Notes under the pieces: generated by a model
What the model was told of the DNA's origin: nothing
Database searches by the model: none
The model's input: only the letters and a program-made list of their open reading frames with translations
Shown here: positions 26,864 through 35,676 of the stretch, piece by piece
Position numbering within the stretch: position 1 is the stretch's first letter
Layout: each line of letters begins with the position of its first letter
From: Xanthomonas sacchari
Lineage (GTDB): Bacteria; Pseudomonadota; Gammaproteobacteria; Xanthomonadales; Xanthomonadaceae
NCBI RefSeq assembly: GCF_024266585.1
Contig: NZ_CP100647.1
Span: 4,135,001-4,199,000, forward strand
Reading direction: 5' to 3'
Length of the DNA stretch: 64,000 bases
Position numbers and translations under genes: made by a program

Positions 26864-28221
26864 CCAAGACCCTTTCTGTTTTTCTCGCCGCCCTGATGGC
26901 GGTCGCCGGCGTGTCCGCTCCGGCCGCCGCGCAACAAACCCAACCGCTGGACCGCATCGCCGCGGTGGTCGACGAGGATGTCGTGCTGCAGAGCGAGCTG
27001 GATCGTGCCGTGCGCAACGTGAAGGCGCAGTATGCCGGCCGCGAGGCGCAGCTGCCGCCGGATAACGTGCTGCAGCGGCAGGTGCTGGAGCGCCTGATCC
27101 TGGTCAAGCTGCAGGTCGCGCGCGCCAACAGCACCGGCATCCGCGTCGGCGACGACGAACTGAACCGCGCCATCGCCAGCATCGCCCAGCAGAACGGCAC
27201 CGACGTGGACGGCCTGCGCAAGAAGCTGGCGGCCGACGGCATGTCCTACACCGACTTCCGCAACTCGGTGCGCGACGAGATCACCGTGCAGCGCCTGCGC
27301 CAGAGCTTCGCGCAGAGCCGCATCAACGTCAGCGAGGCCGAAGTCGACGCGGCGCTGGCGCAGCAGGCCACCACCGGCGCCCAGTACCACCTGGCGCACA
27401 TCCTGGTCGGCCTGCCGGAAGGCGCCACCGCCGAGCAGATCAAGACCGCCCAGGGCAAGATCGACGGGGTCAAGAACCTGATCGACAAGGGCGAGATCGA
27501 CTTCAACGCCGCCGCCGTGCGTTACTCCGACAGCCCCAACGCGCTGGAAGGCGGCGACCTGGGCTGGCGCAGCCTCGACGAAATCCCCAACGCGTTCGCG
27601 CAGCTGATCCGCGACATGAAGCCGGGCCAGGTGGTCGGCCCGCTGCGCGGCCCCAGCGGCTTCCAGTTGCTGAAGCTGGTCGAGGTGCGCGATGCCTCGG
27701 CCAACCCGGAAAAGAAGACCGTCACCGAGTACCACGCCCGCCACATCCTGATCCGGGTCAACGACGCGCAGCCCGATGCCGTCGCCAAGGCCAAGATCGA
27801 GACCCTGCGTGCGCGCATCGCCGGCGGCGCCGACTTCCAGACCGTGGCCAAGGAAGCGTCCGAGGACACCAACAGCCGCAGCCAGGGCGGCGACCTGGGC
27901 TGGTTCCCGGCCGACGCGTTCGGCCCGGACTTCGGCCAGCATGTCGCGAGCCTGCGGGACGGCCAGATCTCCGAGCCGTTCCGCACCGAGGCCGGCTGGC
28001 ACATCGTGCAGCGCGTCGGCGAGCGCCAGACCGACGTGACCAGCGACACCCAGCGTGCCCAGGTCCGCGAGACCATCGGCCGCCGCAAGCTGGAAGAGGA
28101 ATACAACCGCTTCCTGCAGGAAATGCGCGGCGAAGCCTACGTCGACCTGCGCGTGGGCAATACCGACGCCGCGACTGCGCCGGCGGCCACGCCCGCGCCG
28201 GCGCCCGCCGCCAAGCCCTGA
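26860..28221 (+). CDS. surA: Periplasmic peptidyl-prolyl isomerase and chaperone SurA
   Basis: SurA escorts outer-membrane proteins, including LptD, through the periplasm. The 453-residue product has a signal peptide (about 1-24), an N-terminal chaperone region (DRIAAVVDEDVVLQSELDRA), and two parvulin domains beginning YHLAHILVGLP and YHARHILIRVND. It ends in an Ala/Pro-rich tail. It is coupled to lptD by ATGA and precedes pdxA by 3 bases, the typical gammaproteobacterial order. Confidence 0.96.
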   Translation: MTKTLSVFLAALMAVAGVSAPAAAQQTQPLDRIAAVVDEDVVLQSELDRAVRNVKAQYAGREAQLPPDNVLQRQVLERLILVKLQVARANSTGIRVGDDELNRAIASIAQQNGTDVDGLRKKLAADGMSYTDFRNSVRDEITVQRLRQSFAQSRINVSEAEVDAALAQQATTGAQYHLAHILVGLPEGATAEQIKTAQGKIDGVKNLIDKGEIDFNAAAVRYSDSPNALEGGDLGWRSLDEIPNAFAQLIRDMKPGQVVGPLRGPSGFQLLKLVEVRDASANPEKKTVTEYHARHILIRVNDAQPDAVAKAKIETLRARIAGGADFQTVAKEASEDTNSRSQGGDLGWFPADAFGPDFGQHVASLRDGQISEPFRTEAGWHIVQRVGERQTDVTSDTQRAQVRETIGRRKLEEEYNRFLQEMRGEAYVDLRVGNTDAATAPAATPAPAPAAKP

Positions 28222-28224
28222 TCC

Positions 28225-29205
28225 ATGCGCCCCTCGCTCGCGCTGGTGCCGGGCGAGCCGGGCGGGATCGGCCCGGAGCTGTGCGTGCGGCTGGCGCAAC
28301 AGCCGCGGCACGACTGCCAGCTCCTGGCCTTCGCCGATCCCGACACCTTGCGCGCCGCTGCCGCGGCGCTGTCGCTGCCGCTGCGGCTGCTGCCCGAATC
28401 CAGTCCCGCCCTCGCCCCTGGCGACCTGCGCCTGCGCACGGTCGCCAATGCCGTGCCCAGCCGCTTCGGCGCGACCGAACCGGCCAATGCCGCGGCGGTG
28501 ATCGCCGCGCTGACCCAGGCCGCCGACGCCTGCCTGCGCGGCGAACTGGCCGGCATGGTCACCGGCCCGGTGCACAAGGCCGCGATCAACGCCGGCGGCA
28601 TCGCCTACACCGGCACCACCGAATTGCTGGCGCAGCATGCCGGCCGCGACGTGGTGATGATGCTGGCCAACGCCATCGTGCGGGTGGCCCTGGTCACCAC
28701 CCATCTGCCGCTGCGCGCGGTCGCCGATGCGCTCACGCCGGCCCTGCTGGAACGCAGCCTGCGCATCACCGACGCCGCGCTGCGCCGCGACTTCGGCATC
28801 GCCGCGCCGACCATCGCGGTGCTGGGGCTGAACCCGCATGCCGGCGAGGACGGCCACCTGGGCCACGAAGAAATCCAGGTGATGCAACCGGTGCTGGACG
28901 CCTTGCGCGCGGAAGGCATGCAACTGCTCGGCCCGCTGCCGGCCGATACCGCGTTCCTGCCGCAGAAGCTGGCGGGCGTGGACGCGGTGCTGGCGATGTA
29001 CCACGACCAGGGCCTGCCGGTGCTCAAGTACAGCGGGTTCGAGCAGGCGGTGAACCTGACCCTGGGCCTGCCCTACCCGCGCGTGGCGGTCGACCACGGC
29101 ACCGCGCTGGACCTGGCCGGCCGCGGCGTGGCCGACCCGTCCAGCCTGTTCGCCGCCACCGCGCTGTGCGCGCAACTGGCCGCACGCCGCGCGCAGGCGC
29201 CGTAG
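28225..29205 (+). CDS. pdxA: 4-hydroxythreonine-4-phosphate dehydrogenase PdxA
   Basis: PdxA makes the aminoacetone phosphate precursor of pyridoxal phosphate. The 326-residue product has the substrate motif GEPGGIGPE, the metal-binding TTHLPLRAVADALT, the HAGEDGHLGHEE loop and YHDQGLPVLKY. The stop TAG (29203-29205) is formed by the GTAG head of a REP element, so the last codons and the stop have been shaped by the repeat. It precedes rsmA. Confidence 0.95.
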   Translation: MRPSLALVPGEPGGIGPELCVRLAQQPRHDCQLLAFADPDTLRAAAAALSLPLRLLPESSPALAPGDLRLRTVANAVPSRFGATEPANAAAVIAALTQAADACLRGELAGMVTGPVHKAAINAGGIAYTGTTELLAQHAGRDVVMMLANAIVRVALVTTHLPLRAVADALTPALLERSLRITDAALRRDFGIAAPTIAVLGLNPHAGEDGHLGHEEIQVMQPVLDALRAEGMQLLGPLPADTAFLPQKLAGVDAVLAMYHDQGLPVLKYSGFEQAVNLTLGLPYPRVAVDHGTALDLAGRGVADPSSLFAATALCAQLAARRAQAP

Positions 29206-29267
29206 GAGCGGCTTCAGCCGCGACGGGCAGTCCCGAGGCAGCCCGTCGCGGCTGACGCCGCTCCCGC
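29202..29267. repeat. REP pair overlapping the pdxA stop codon
   Basis: GTAGGAGCGGCTTCAGCCGC starts at 29202 and supplies the TAG stop. The facing arm GCGGCTGACGCCGCTCCCGC has two changes. It lies between pdxA and rsmA. Confidence 0.85.
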
Positions 29268-29329
29268 ATCCCCGCACCCGCCCCCTACCTCCGCGCGCGC
29301 CGCCCGGCGCATGCCGATAAAATGCCCCC

Positions 29330-30124
29330 ATGACCTCCTCTCCCGGCTTCGGCGCCCCGGCCAAGAAATCCCTCGGCCAGCACTTCCTCAGCGACCGCCA
29401 CTACATCGACAGCATCGTCCGCGCGGTCGATCCCAAGCCGGGCGATCGGCTGGTCGAGATCGGTCCCGGCCAGGGTGCGATCACCTTCCCGTTGCTGCGC
29501 CGACATGGCCAGCTGACCGTGATCGAGTTCGACCGTGACCTGGTCGCGCCGCTGACCGCGGCGGCGGCCGACGTCGGCGAACTGACCATCCTCAACCGCG
29601 ACGTGCTGTCGGTGGATTTCGCCGCGCTGGCCGACGGCGCGCGCATCCGCCTGGTCGGCAACCTGCCCTACAACATTTCCTCGCCGATCCTGTTCCATGC
29701 GCTGGACCACGCCGCGGCGATCGCCGACATGCACTTCATGCTGCAGAAGGAAGTGGTCGACCGCATGGCCGCCGACCCCGGCAGCAAGGTCTACGGCCGG
29801 CTCAGCGTGATGCTGCAGGCCTACTGCGAGGTGACCTCGCTGTTCGTGGTGCCGCCGGGCGCGTTCCGGCCGCCGCCGAAGGTGGATTCGGCGGTGGTGC
29901 GGCTGGTGCCGCGGCCGCCGCAGACGGTGGGCATCGCCGACCCGAAGCGCTTCGCCGATGTGGTCCGCGCCGCGTTCGGGCAGCGCCGCAAGACCCTGCG
30001 CAACGCCTTGAACGGCGTCTGCGATGCCGCGCAGTTCGAGGCCGCGGGCGTGCGCCCGGACGCGCGCGCCGAACAACTCGAGGTCGCCGACTTCGTGCGT
30101 CTGGCCAACCTCGCCCCGGCCTGA
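29330..30124 (+). CDS. rsmA: 16S rRNA dimethyladenosine transferase RsmA (KsgA)
   Basis: RsmA dimethylates two adjacent adenosines in the 3' hairpin of 16S rRNA, a late step of 30S assembly. The 264-residue product has the signature KKSLGQHFL, the SAM loop VEIGPGQGAITFPLL, and the catalytic NLPYNISSPIL. Start ATG 29330 follows ATAAAATGCCCCC. It lies in the conserved pdxA-rsmA-apaG-apaH order. Confidence 0.96.
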   Translation: MTSSPGFGAPAKKSLGQHFLSDRHYIDSIVRAVDPKPGDRLVEIGPGQGAITFPLLRRHGQLTVIEFDRDLVAPLTAAAADVGELTILNRDVLSVDFAALADGARIRLVGNLPYNISSPILFHALDHAAAIADMHFMLQKEVVDRMAADPGSKVYGRLSVMLQAYCEVTSLFVVPPGAFRPPPKVDSAVVRLVPRPPQTVGIADPKRFADVVRAAFGQRRKTLRNALNGVCDAAQFEAAGVRPDARAEQLEVADFVRLANLAPA

Positions 30125-30436
30125 CGCTCCTACCGCGCGCGCGACGCAGGCGCTGCACGCGCGTGGCGGCGTGGCGTGCATGCCGCCGGCGCCGCCACGG
30201 CTCAGCGCCACGCTTGGACGTAGCCACGACAGCACGTCCGCCCGTACCGTCTGATGGCAAGACGCACGACGCCGACCTTACACATCATGATCCGCGTTCC
30301 CGCGGGCTGCCACGCAGCCGGACCACGCGGCGCGCCCTGGCCACGGAACAGGCCGCTGCGACGCCACGCGCGCTTCGTCGCACCCGCCATTGACGCATCT
30401 CGCCTCAAACGGCAAAACACGCTCTAAACTGTGGGG
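30125..30436. other. Intergenic region between rsmA and apaG
   Basis: No gene or repeat is seen in 312 bases. The sequence is GC-rich except near the apaG start, where TAAACT (about 30425) could be a -10 box. Confidence 0.4.
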
Positions 30437-30820
30437 ATGAACGATGACGCCCCCTATCGGATCGAGGTCGAAGTGTCGCCCCGATTCCTCGACGACCAAT
30501 CGGCGCCGGAGGACGGACGCTACACGTTCGCCTACACGATCCGCATCCACAACCGCGGCCGCGTCGCCGCGCGCCTGATCGCCCGGCACTGGGAGATCAC
30601 CGACGGCAACGGTCGCATCGAGCGCGTGGACGGCGACGGCGTGGTCGGCGAACAGCCGCGGCTGCGGCCGGGCGAGGATTTCCGCTACACCTCCGGGCTG
30701 GTGCTGGAGACCGAACACGGCACGATGCGCGGCCACTACGACATGGAGGCCGACGACGGCACCCAGTTCGTCGCCCCGATCGCGCCGTTCGTGCTGTCCG
30801 TGCCGCGGACCCTGCACTGA
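30437..30820 (+). CDS. apaG: ApaG protein
   Basis: ApaG is a small beta-sandwich protein of unknown exact role, found beside apaH and linked to cobalt and magnesium resistance in some bacteria. The 127-residue product has the conserved [25 protein letters not shown]-like strand, and [16 protein letters not shown]-type end. ATG 30437 gives the usual 127 residues; GTG 30431 would add two. The stop overlaps the apaH start by one base (TGATG). Confidence 0.95.
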   Translation: MNDDAPYRIEVEVSPRFLDDQSAPEDGRYTFAYTIRIHNRGRVAARLIARHWEITDGNGRIERVDGDGVVGEQPRLRPGEDFRYTSGLVLETEHGTMRGHYDMEADDGTQFVAPIAPFVLSVPRTLH

Positions 30821-31743
30821 TGGCGGTCTGGGCGATCGGCGACCTGCAGGGTTGCTACGACATCACCCAGCAGTTGCTGGAGAAGATCCGCTTCGATCCC
30901 GCGGTGGACCGGCTGTGGTTCTGCGGCGACCTGGTCAACCGCGGCGGGCAGTCGCTGGAGACGCTGCGGCTGGTGCACTCGTTGCGCGACCACAGCGTGG
31001 TGGTGCTGGGCAATCACGATCTGTCGCTGCTGGCGATCGGCGAGCGCAGCCCGGACGAACAGCGCAAGGTCAATCCGGACCTGCAGCGCATCGTGCTGGC
31101 CGAGGACCGCGACGAACTGCTGACCTGGCTGCGCATGCAGAAGCTGCTGCACGCCGACCGCCAACTCGGCTGGATGATGATCCACGCCGGCCTGGCGCCG
31201 AAATGGACCACCGCGCTGGCCGAGAAGCACGCGCGCGAGGTCGAGCAGCAACTGCACGGCAACGGCTACCGCAAGCTGTTCCGCAACATGTACGGCGACC
31301 GCCCGGCGTGGTCGCCGGGCCTGACCGGCTACGACCGGTCGCGCGCGATCATCAACCTGTTCACCCGCGCCCGCTACTGCACTCCGCGCGGGCGCATCGC
31401 GATCGAGGAAAAAGGCACGCCCGGCACCCAGGCGCAGGGCCTGTATCCGTGGTTCGAGGTGCCGGGGCGGGTCGAGCGCGACCTGAAGATCGTCTGCGGG
31501 CATTGGTCGACGCTGGGCCTGACCATCACCCAGGGCGTGCACGCGATCGACACCGGCGCGGTTTGGGGCGGCAAGCTGACCGCGCTGCGCCTGGACAGCG
31601 AGGACCTGCAGGTGGTGCAGGTGCCGGGCCGGCCGGTGCAGGGACCGCCGCCGGCTGCGCGCAGCGGCACGCCGCGGCGGCGCGGCACGCCAAACCGTGG
31701 ACAGACGCCAGCTGCATCCGCGCCGGAGCAGGAGCAGGAGTGA
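30820..31743 (+). CDS. apaH: Bis(5'-nucleosyl)-tetraphosphatase ApaH
   Basis: ApaH hydrolyses diadenosine tetraphosphate (Ap4A) to ADP, limiting this stress nucleotide. The 307-residue product has the metallophosphatase signatures GDLQGCYD, FCGDLVNRGG and VVLGNHDLS, followed by MMIHAGLAP and VCGHWSTLGL. The C-terminal 40 residues are Pro/Arg/Gln-rich and not part of the catalytic domain. It is coupled to apaG. A REP pair follows 26 bases later. Confidence 0.96.
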   Translation: MAVWAIGDLQGCYDITQQLLEKIRFDPAVDRLWFCGDLVNRGGQSLETLRLVHSLRDHSVVVLGNHDLSLLAIGERSPDEQRKVNPDLQRIVLAEDRDELLTWLRMQKLLHADRQLGWMMIHAGLAPKWTTALAEKHAREVEQQLHGNGYRKLFRNMYGDRPAWSPGLTGYDRSRAIINLFTRARYCTPRGRIAIEEKGTPGTQAQGLYPWFEVPGRVERDLKIVCGHWSTLGLTITQGVHAIDTGAVWGGKLTALRLDSEDLQVVQVPGRPVQGPPPAARSGTPRRRGTPNRGQTPAASAPEQEQE

Positions 31744-31768
31744 AGCTCCGGCGAGACGGTGCGACGTC

Positions 31769-31834
31769 GTAGGAGCGGCTTTAGCCGCGACAGGCGTCCT
31801 CGGCAATGCCTGTCGCGGCTAAAGCCGCTCCTAC
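31769..31834. repeat. Inverted REP pair
   Basis: GTAGGAGCGGCTTTAGCCGC faces GCGGCTAAAGCCGCTCCTAC. The loop is TTTA instead of TTCA, with a compensating change in the other arm. It lies between convergent apaH and folA. Confidence 0.85.
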
Positions 31835-31860
31835 GATTGGCCAGGCGCTAACCCGCCGGC

Positions 31861-32439
31861 CTACGCCGCGCCAGAACGGCGCCGGTAATCCACGAATTCG
31901 AACGCCAGCGCATGCCGCGCATCGGCCGGATGCGCTTGCCGCGCCACCACGTCCCACTGCGCCGGATCGAACACGGGGAAATGCGCATCGGCGCCCTCGA
32001 CCACGGTCTCGACGTGGCTGAGGTACAGCCGCTCGGCCAGCGGCAGGGCCAGCGCGAAGATGTCGCCGCCGCCGATCACCGCCAGCTCCGTGGCACCGGC
32101 CTCGCGCGCCGCCTCGATCGCCGCCGGCAGCGACGCCACCGGCCGCATGTCCGCGAACGGCACCTGCCCCGAGCGGGTCATCACCAGGTTCAAGCGCCCG
32201 GGCAGCGCGCGCCCCAGCGACTGCGCGGTCTTGCGCCCCATCAGCACCGGCTTGCCCAGGGTCAGCGCCTTGAACCGTTTGAGATCGTCCGGCAAGCGCC
32301 ACGGCAGGTCGTTGTCGCGGCCGATGGCATTGGCCTGGTCCAGCGCCGCGATCAGGCTCAGCCGCAGCGCGGGGCGCGTAGACGGCGACGCATCCGTCCG
32401 CGCCGCGACGGCGGCGCTTGCCGATTCCCGATTCCCCAT
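31861..32439 (-). CDS. folA: Dihydrofolate reductase
   Basis: DHFR reduces dihydrofolate to tetrahydrofolate with NADPH, restoring the cofactor used by ThyA. The 192-residue product has the core LSLIAALDQANAIGRDNDLPWRLPDD (split here as LSLIAALDQ and IGRDNDLPW), the LMGRKTAQSLG loop and VIGGGDIFALAL. Typical chromosomal DHFR is about 160-170 residues, so there is an extra N-terminal segment of about 27. The only in-frame ATG (32437-32439) lies inside a GGGAATC repeat. No start occurs between it and the core, so the repeat supplies the initiation codon. It is 20 bases downstream of thyA. Confidence 0.9.
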   Translation of the reverse strand: MGNRESASAAVAARTDASPSTRPALRLSLIAALDQANAIGRDNDLPWRLPDDLKRFKALTLGKPVLMGRKTAQSLGRALPGRLNLVMTRSGQVPFADMRPVASLPAAIEAAREAGATELAVIGGGDIFALALPLAERLYLSHVETVVEGADAHFPVFDPAQWDVVARQAHPADARHALAFEFVDYRRRSGAA

Positions 32440-32453
32440 TCCCGATTCCCGGC
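32424..32453. repeat. GGGAATC-type repeat at the folA start
   Basis: Four heptamer-like units of CCGATTCCCG/ATTCCCCATTCCC lie between thyA and folA. Read on the minus strand, they encode the folA start codon and its first residues. Confidence 0.8.
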
Positions 32454-32459
32454 TGCCAC

Positions 32460-33254
32460 TCACACCGCCACCGGCGCCTTGATCGCCGGATGCGGGTCGT
32501 AGCCCTCGATGGCGATGTCGTCGTAGGTGAAGGCGAACAGATCGGTGACCGCCGGGTTCAGCCGCAACCGCGGCAACGGCCGCGGCGCGCGCGCCAGCTG
32601 CTCGCGCGCCTGTGCGAAGTGGTTGGAATACAGGTGCGCATCGCCCAGCGTGTGCACGAAATCGCCCACGCCCAGGCCGGTGGCCTGCGCCACCATGTGC
32701 GTCAGCAGCGCGTAGCTGGCGATGTTGAACGGCACGCCGAGGAAGATGTCGCCGCTGCGCTGGTAAAGCTGGCAACTGAGCTTGCCGTCGACCACGTAGA
32801 ACTGGAACAGGCTGTGGCACGGCATCAGCGCCATCTGCGGCAACTCGGCCACGTTCCAGGCGCTGACCACCAGCCGCCGCGAGTCCGGGTTGCGCTTGAT
32901 CTCGTCCACCAGCCACTGCATCTGGTCGATCTCGCGCCCGTCCGCGCCGGTCCAGCGCCGCCACTGCTTGCCGTACACCGGGCCGAGTTCGCCCTGCGCA
33001 TCGGCCCACTCGTCCCAGATGCTGACCTTGTTGTCCTTGAGATAGGCGATGTTGGTCTCGCCCTTCAGGAACCACAGCAGCTCGTGCACGATCGAGCGCA
33101 GGTGCAGCTTCTTGGTGGTGACCAAGGGGAAGCCGTCGTTGAGGTCGAAGCGCATCTGCCAGCCGAACACGCTGCGCGTGCCGGTGCCGGTGCGGTCGGC
33201 TTTCTGCGCACCGTGCTCGAGCACGTGCTGCAGCAACTCCAGGTATTGCTTCAC
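32460..33254 (-). CDS. thyA: Thymidylate synthase
   Basis: ThyA methylates dUMP to dTMP with methylene-tetrahydrofolate, producing dihydrofolate that FolA recycles. The 264-residue product has the same length as E. coli ThyA. It has the nucleotide-binding [14 protein letters not shown], the catalytic Cys146 in [12 protein letters not shown], and the folate-site [14 protein letters not shown]. It starts at GTG 33254, overlapping the lgt stop by 4 bases (GTGA), so translation is coupled. Confidence 0.97.
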   Translation of the reverse strand: MKQYLELLQHVLEHGAQKADRTGTGTRSVFGWQMRFDLNDGFPLVTTKKLHLRSIVHELLWFLKGETNIAYLKDNKVSIWDEWADAQGELGPVYGKQWRRWTGADGREIDQMQWLVDEIKRNPDSRRLVVSAWNVAELPQMALMPCHSLFQFYVVDGKLSCQLYQRSGDIFLGVPFNIASYALLTHMVAQATGLGVGDFVHTLGDAHLYSNHFAQAREQLARAPRPLPRLRLNPAVTDLFAFTYDDIAIEGYDPHPAIKAPVAV

Positions 33255-34159
33255 TTGGCCACCTCCGCCGGCGGCACCGGCTGCAGCACCGGCGCGCTGC
33301 GCGAGCGCCACAGCAGGAACACGCCCAACAGGATCAGCGGAATGCTCAACTGCTGGCCGCGGGTCAGCCAATGGAACGCCAGGTAGCCCAGCTGCGCGTC
33401 CGGCACGCGCACGAACTCCACGGCGAAGCGGAACACGCCGTACAGCAGCGCGAACAGACCGGACACCGCATAGCGCGCCCGCGGCTTCATCGAGAAGGTC
33501 CACAGCACCACGAACATCACCAATCCTTCCAACGCCGCTTCGTACAGCTGCGACGGATGGCGGGCGTAGCGGTCCAGCAGCCCCGCGGCGTACTGCTGCT
33601 GCAGTTGCGCAGTGCTCATCAGGCTCTCCAGCGCCGGCGCGTTGGCCACGCCGTCCTGCACCGGTGCGTGCGGGAAGATCACGCCCCAGCCGGCGTGGGT
33701 CAACTTACCCCACAACTCGCCGCCGACGAAATTGCCGATGCGGCCGAAGCCCAAGCCCAGTGGCACCAGCGGCGCGACGAAATCAACGGTGTCGAAGAAA
33801 TGCAGGCGCGCCTTGCGCGTCCACCACAGGCAGGCCGCCAGCACGCCCAGCAGGCCGCCGTGGAAGCTCATGCCGCCGTCCCACACCTTGAAGATCAGCA
33901 GCGGGTTGGCCAGGAAATCGGACAACGCGTAGAACAGCATGTAGCCGATGCGTCCGCCCAGCACCACGCCGAGCATCGCGTAGAACAGCAGGTCGGAGAA
34001 GCCCTCCTCGTTCACCCCGGGCAGGCGACCGGCGCGGATGCGGCGGCGGCCCAGCCACCAGGCCGACACGAAGCCCGCCAGGTACATCAGCCCGTACCAA
34101 TGCACCTTCACCGGCCCGAACGAGAAGGCGATGGGATCGATCTGGTGGAGATAGGTCAT
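33251..34159 (-). CDS. lgt: Prolipoprotein diacylglyceryl transferase
   Basis: Lgt transfers diacylglycerol to the lipobox cysteine of prolipoproteins at the inner membrane. The 302-residue product has about seven transmembrane helices, the Lgt signature [13 protein letters not shown] (about 145-160) and [15 protein letters not shown] 34159 was chosen because the canonical N-terminus ([16 protein letters not shown]) follows. It heads the lgt-thyA-folA operon. Confidence 0.96.
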   Translation of the reverse strand: MTYLHQIDPIAFSFGPVKVHWYGLMYLAGFVSAWWLGRRRIRAGRLPGVNEEGFSDLLFYAMLGVVLGGRIGYMLFYALSDFLANPLLIFKVWDGGMSFHGGLLGVLAACLWWTRKARLHFFDTVDFVAPLVPLGLGFGRIGNFVGGELWGKLTHAGWGVIFPHAPVQDGVANAPALESLMSTAQLQQQYAAGLLDRYARHPSQLYEAALEGLVMFVVLWTFSMKPRARYAVSGLFALLYGVFRFAVEFVRVPDAQLGYLAFHWLTRGQQLSIPLILLGVFLLWRSRSAPVLQPVPPAEVAK

Positions 34160-34210
34160 GCGGGAGCGTCGGCCGGGGGGCGAAGGTCGCCTATTCTGCC
34201 ACCGACTCCA

Positions 34211-34345
34211 CCGATTACCGCGATTGCGGCCCCTCCCACGGCATGGCGCTTCATCTGCTGGCAGGCGCACGCGCCTGCCGCAGACTCCGCCGATTACCGC
34301 GATTGCGGGCCCTTGTGCGGCATGGCGCTTCACTTGCGGAAGCGG
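34211..34345. repeat. Imperfect 79-bp tandem repeat
   Basis: CCGATTACCGCGATTGCGG recurs at 34211 and 34290, followed in both by a GGCATGGCGCTTCA block. The copies differ at about ten positions. They lie between lgt and the 127-bp array. Confidence 0.7.
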
Positions 34346-34352
34346 CGCAGGT

Positions 34353-35103
34353 GACCTCCGGGCCATGAGCCGCGACGCGCAGCGCCATATGGCCCAACCG
34401 GGCACTGTCGCGTCGGGACCGAAGTCCCTCCCACAACACCACCGCATCGCGCCAATGCAGGAGCGGCCACTGCCCCAATGTGGGAGCGGCTTCAGCCGCG
34501 ACGCGCACTGCCATCAGGCCCCAACCCGGCCCTATCGCGTCGGGACTGAAGTCCCTCCCACAACCCCACCGCATCGCGCCAATGCAGGAGCGGCCACTGC
34601 CCCAATGTAGGAGCGGCTTCAGCCGCGACGCGCACTGCCATCAGGCCCCAACCCGGCACGCTCGCGTCGGGACTGAAGTCCCTCCCACAACACCACCGCA
34701 TCGCGCCAATGCAGGAGCGGCCACTGCCCCAATGTAGGAGCGGCTTCAGCCGCGACGCGCACCGCCATCAGGCCCCAACCCGGCACGCTCGTGTCGGGAC
34801 TGAAGTCCCTCCCACAATGCCACCGCATCGCGCCAATACAGGAGCGGCCAGCGCCCCAATGTGGGAGCGGCTTCAGCCGCGACGCGCACCGCCATCAGGC
34901 CCCAACCCGGCACGCTCGCGTCGGGACTGAAGTCCCTCCCACAACGCCACCGCATCGCACCGATGCGGGAGCCGCCAGCGCCCCAATGTGGGAGCGGCTT
35001 CAGCCGCGACGCGCACCGCCATCAGGCTCCAATCCGGCACGCTCGCGTCGGGACTGAAGTCCCTCCCACAATGCCACCGCATCGCACCGATGCGGGAGCA
35101 GCG
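34353..35103. repeat. Tandem array of 127-bp units built from inverted REP elements
   Basis: Complete units start at 34480, 34607, 34734 and 34861, exactly 127 bp apart, with a nearly complete fifth at 34988-35103 and a degenerate one from about 34353. Each unit holds a GTAG/GTGG REP (GGAGCGGCTTCAGCCGC) and, about 60 bp on, an inverted REP (GTCGGGACTGAAGTCCCTCCCAC), plus a CATCGCGCCAATGCAGGAG link. Units differ at a few positions. 127 is not a multiple of 3, so no protein frame persists. There are no unique spacers, so it is not CRISPR. Confidence 0.92.
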
Positions 35104-35184
35104 CCTCCGGTGTCCACAGCCTCGACCACGGCAAGACGCTGCATCCCATCTGCCGGCCAGGCGAACCCAGCGTCGCCGCTTACC
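35104..35184. other. Gap after the array, nothing recognised
   Basis: 81 bases between the array and the first TPM-domain gene show no gene or repeat. Confidence 0.4.
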
Positions 35185-35676
35185 TCAATCCAGCACCTGC
35201 GGCAGGTTCGGCAGCTCGTTCTCGCCCTGCTGTCCCGGCTGCGCAGGGAAGTGCGCGGCCAGCAGCGCCGAGACCGCGCCGACGCCGGCGATCACCGCCT
35301 GCTCAGGCTGGCCCGCGCGCATGTCGCGCTCGATCAGTGCGCAGACCTGGCGCCACTGCGCCGCGTCCACGCGCCCGTGCAGACCGCGGTCGGCCACGAT
35401 CTCGATATGGTGGTCGGCCAGCAGCAGGTAGATCAGCACGCCGTTGTTGGCTTCGGTGTCCCAGGTGCGCAACTGCGCGAAGGCCTGTTCGGCACGCAAC
35501 CGCGGCGCCATGCCGCGCAGCACCTGCGCCGGCGCCAGGCCCGATTCCACCGCAAACATCACCTGCCCGCGATGCAGCCGCTCGCCCGCGGCGATCGCCG
35601 CGCCGATGCGCTCCAGGCTGGCCGCCGGGAACAGCCGCTGCGCCGAGGGCGCGAACAGGTGCCGGAGCAGGCGCAT
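35185..35676 (-). CDS. Small TPM-domain protein
   Basis: The product is 163 residues. It contains a TPM-like (DUF477) fold without a signal peptide: VMFAVESGLAPAQVLRG, then TEANNGVLIYLLLADHHIEIVADRGLHGRV and a C-terminal VCALIERDMRAGQPEQAVIAG helix. TPM proteins pair with LemA and with longer membrane TPM proteins. The gene starts one base into the stop of the larger TPM gene (TGATG), so the three form the lemA-TPM-TPM operon. The activity is unknown. Confidence 0.82.
   Translation of the reverse strand: MRLLRHLFAPSAQRLFPAASLERIGAAIAAGERLHRGQVMFAVESGLAPAQVLRGMAPRLRAEQAFAQLRTWDTEANNGVLIYLLLADHHIEIVADRGLHGRVDAAQWRQVCALIERDMRAGQPEQAVIAGVGAVSALLAAHFPAQPGQQGENELPNLPQVLD

Noticed and set aside
31861-33075. 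A single frame covering folA and part of thyA, suggesting a fused enzyme
   Set aside because: thyA lies in another frame with its own start and stop. The upstream part of the folA frame carries no ThyA motif, so there is no bifunctional protein.
34480-35082. Short repeated open frames in the 127-bp array (about 70-90 codons)
   Set aside because: The unit length is not a multiple of three, the same peptide recurs from the repeat itself, and there is no ribosome binding site.
34353-35103. CRISPR array
   Set aside because: The 127-bp units are contiguous and nearly identical, without unique spacers between short repeats, and no cas genes are near.
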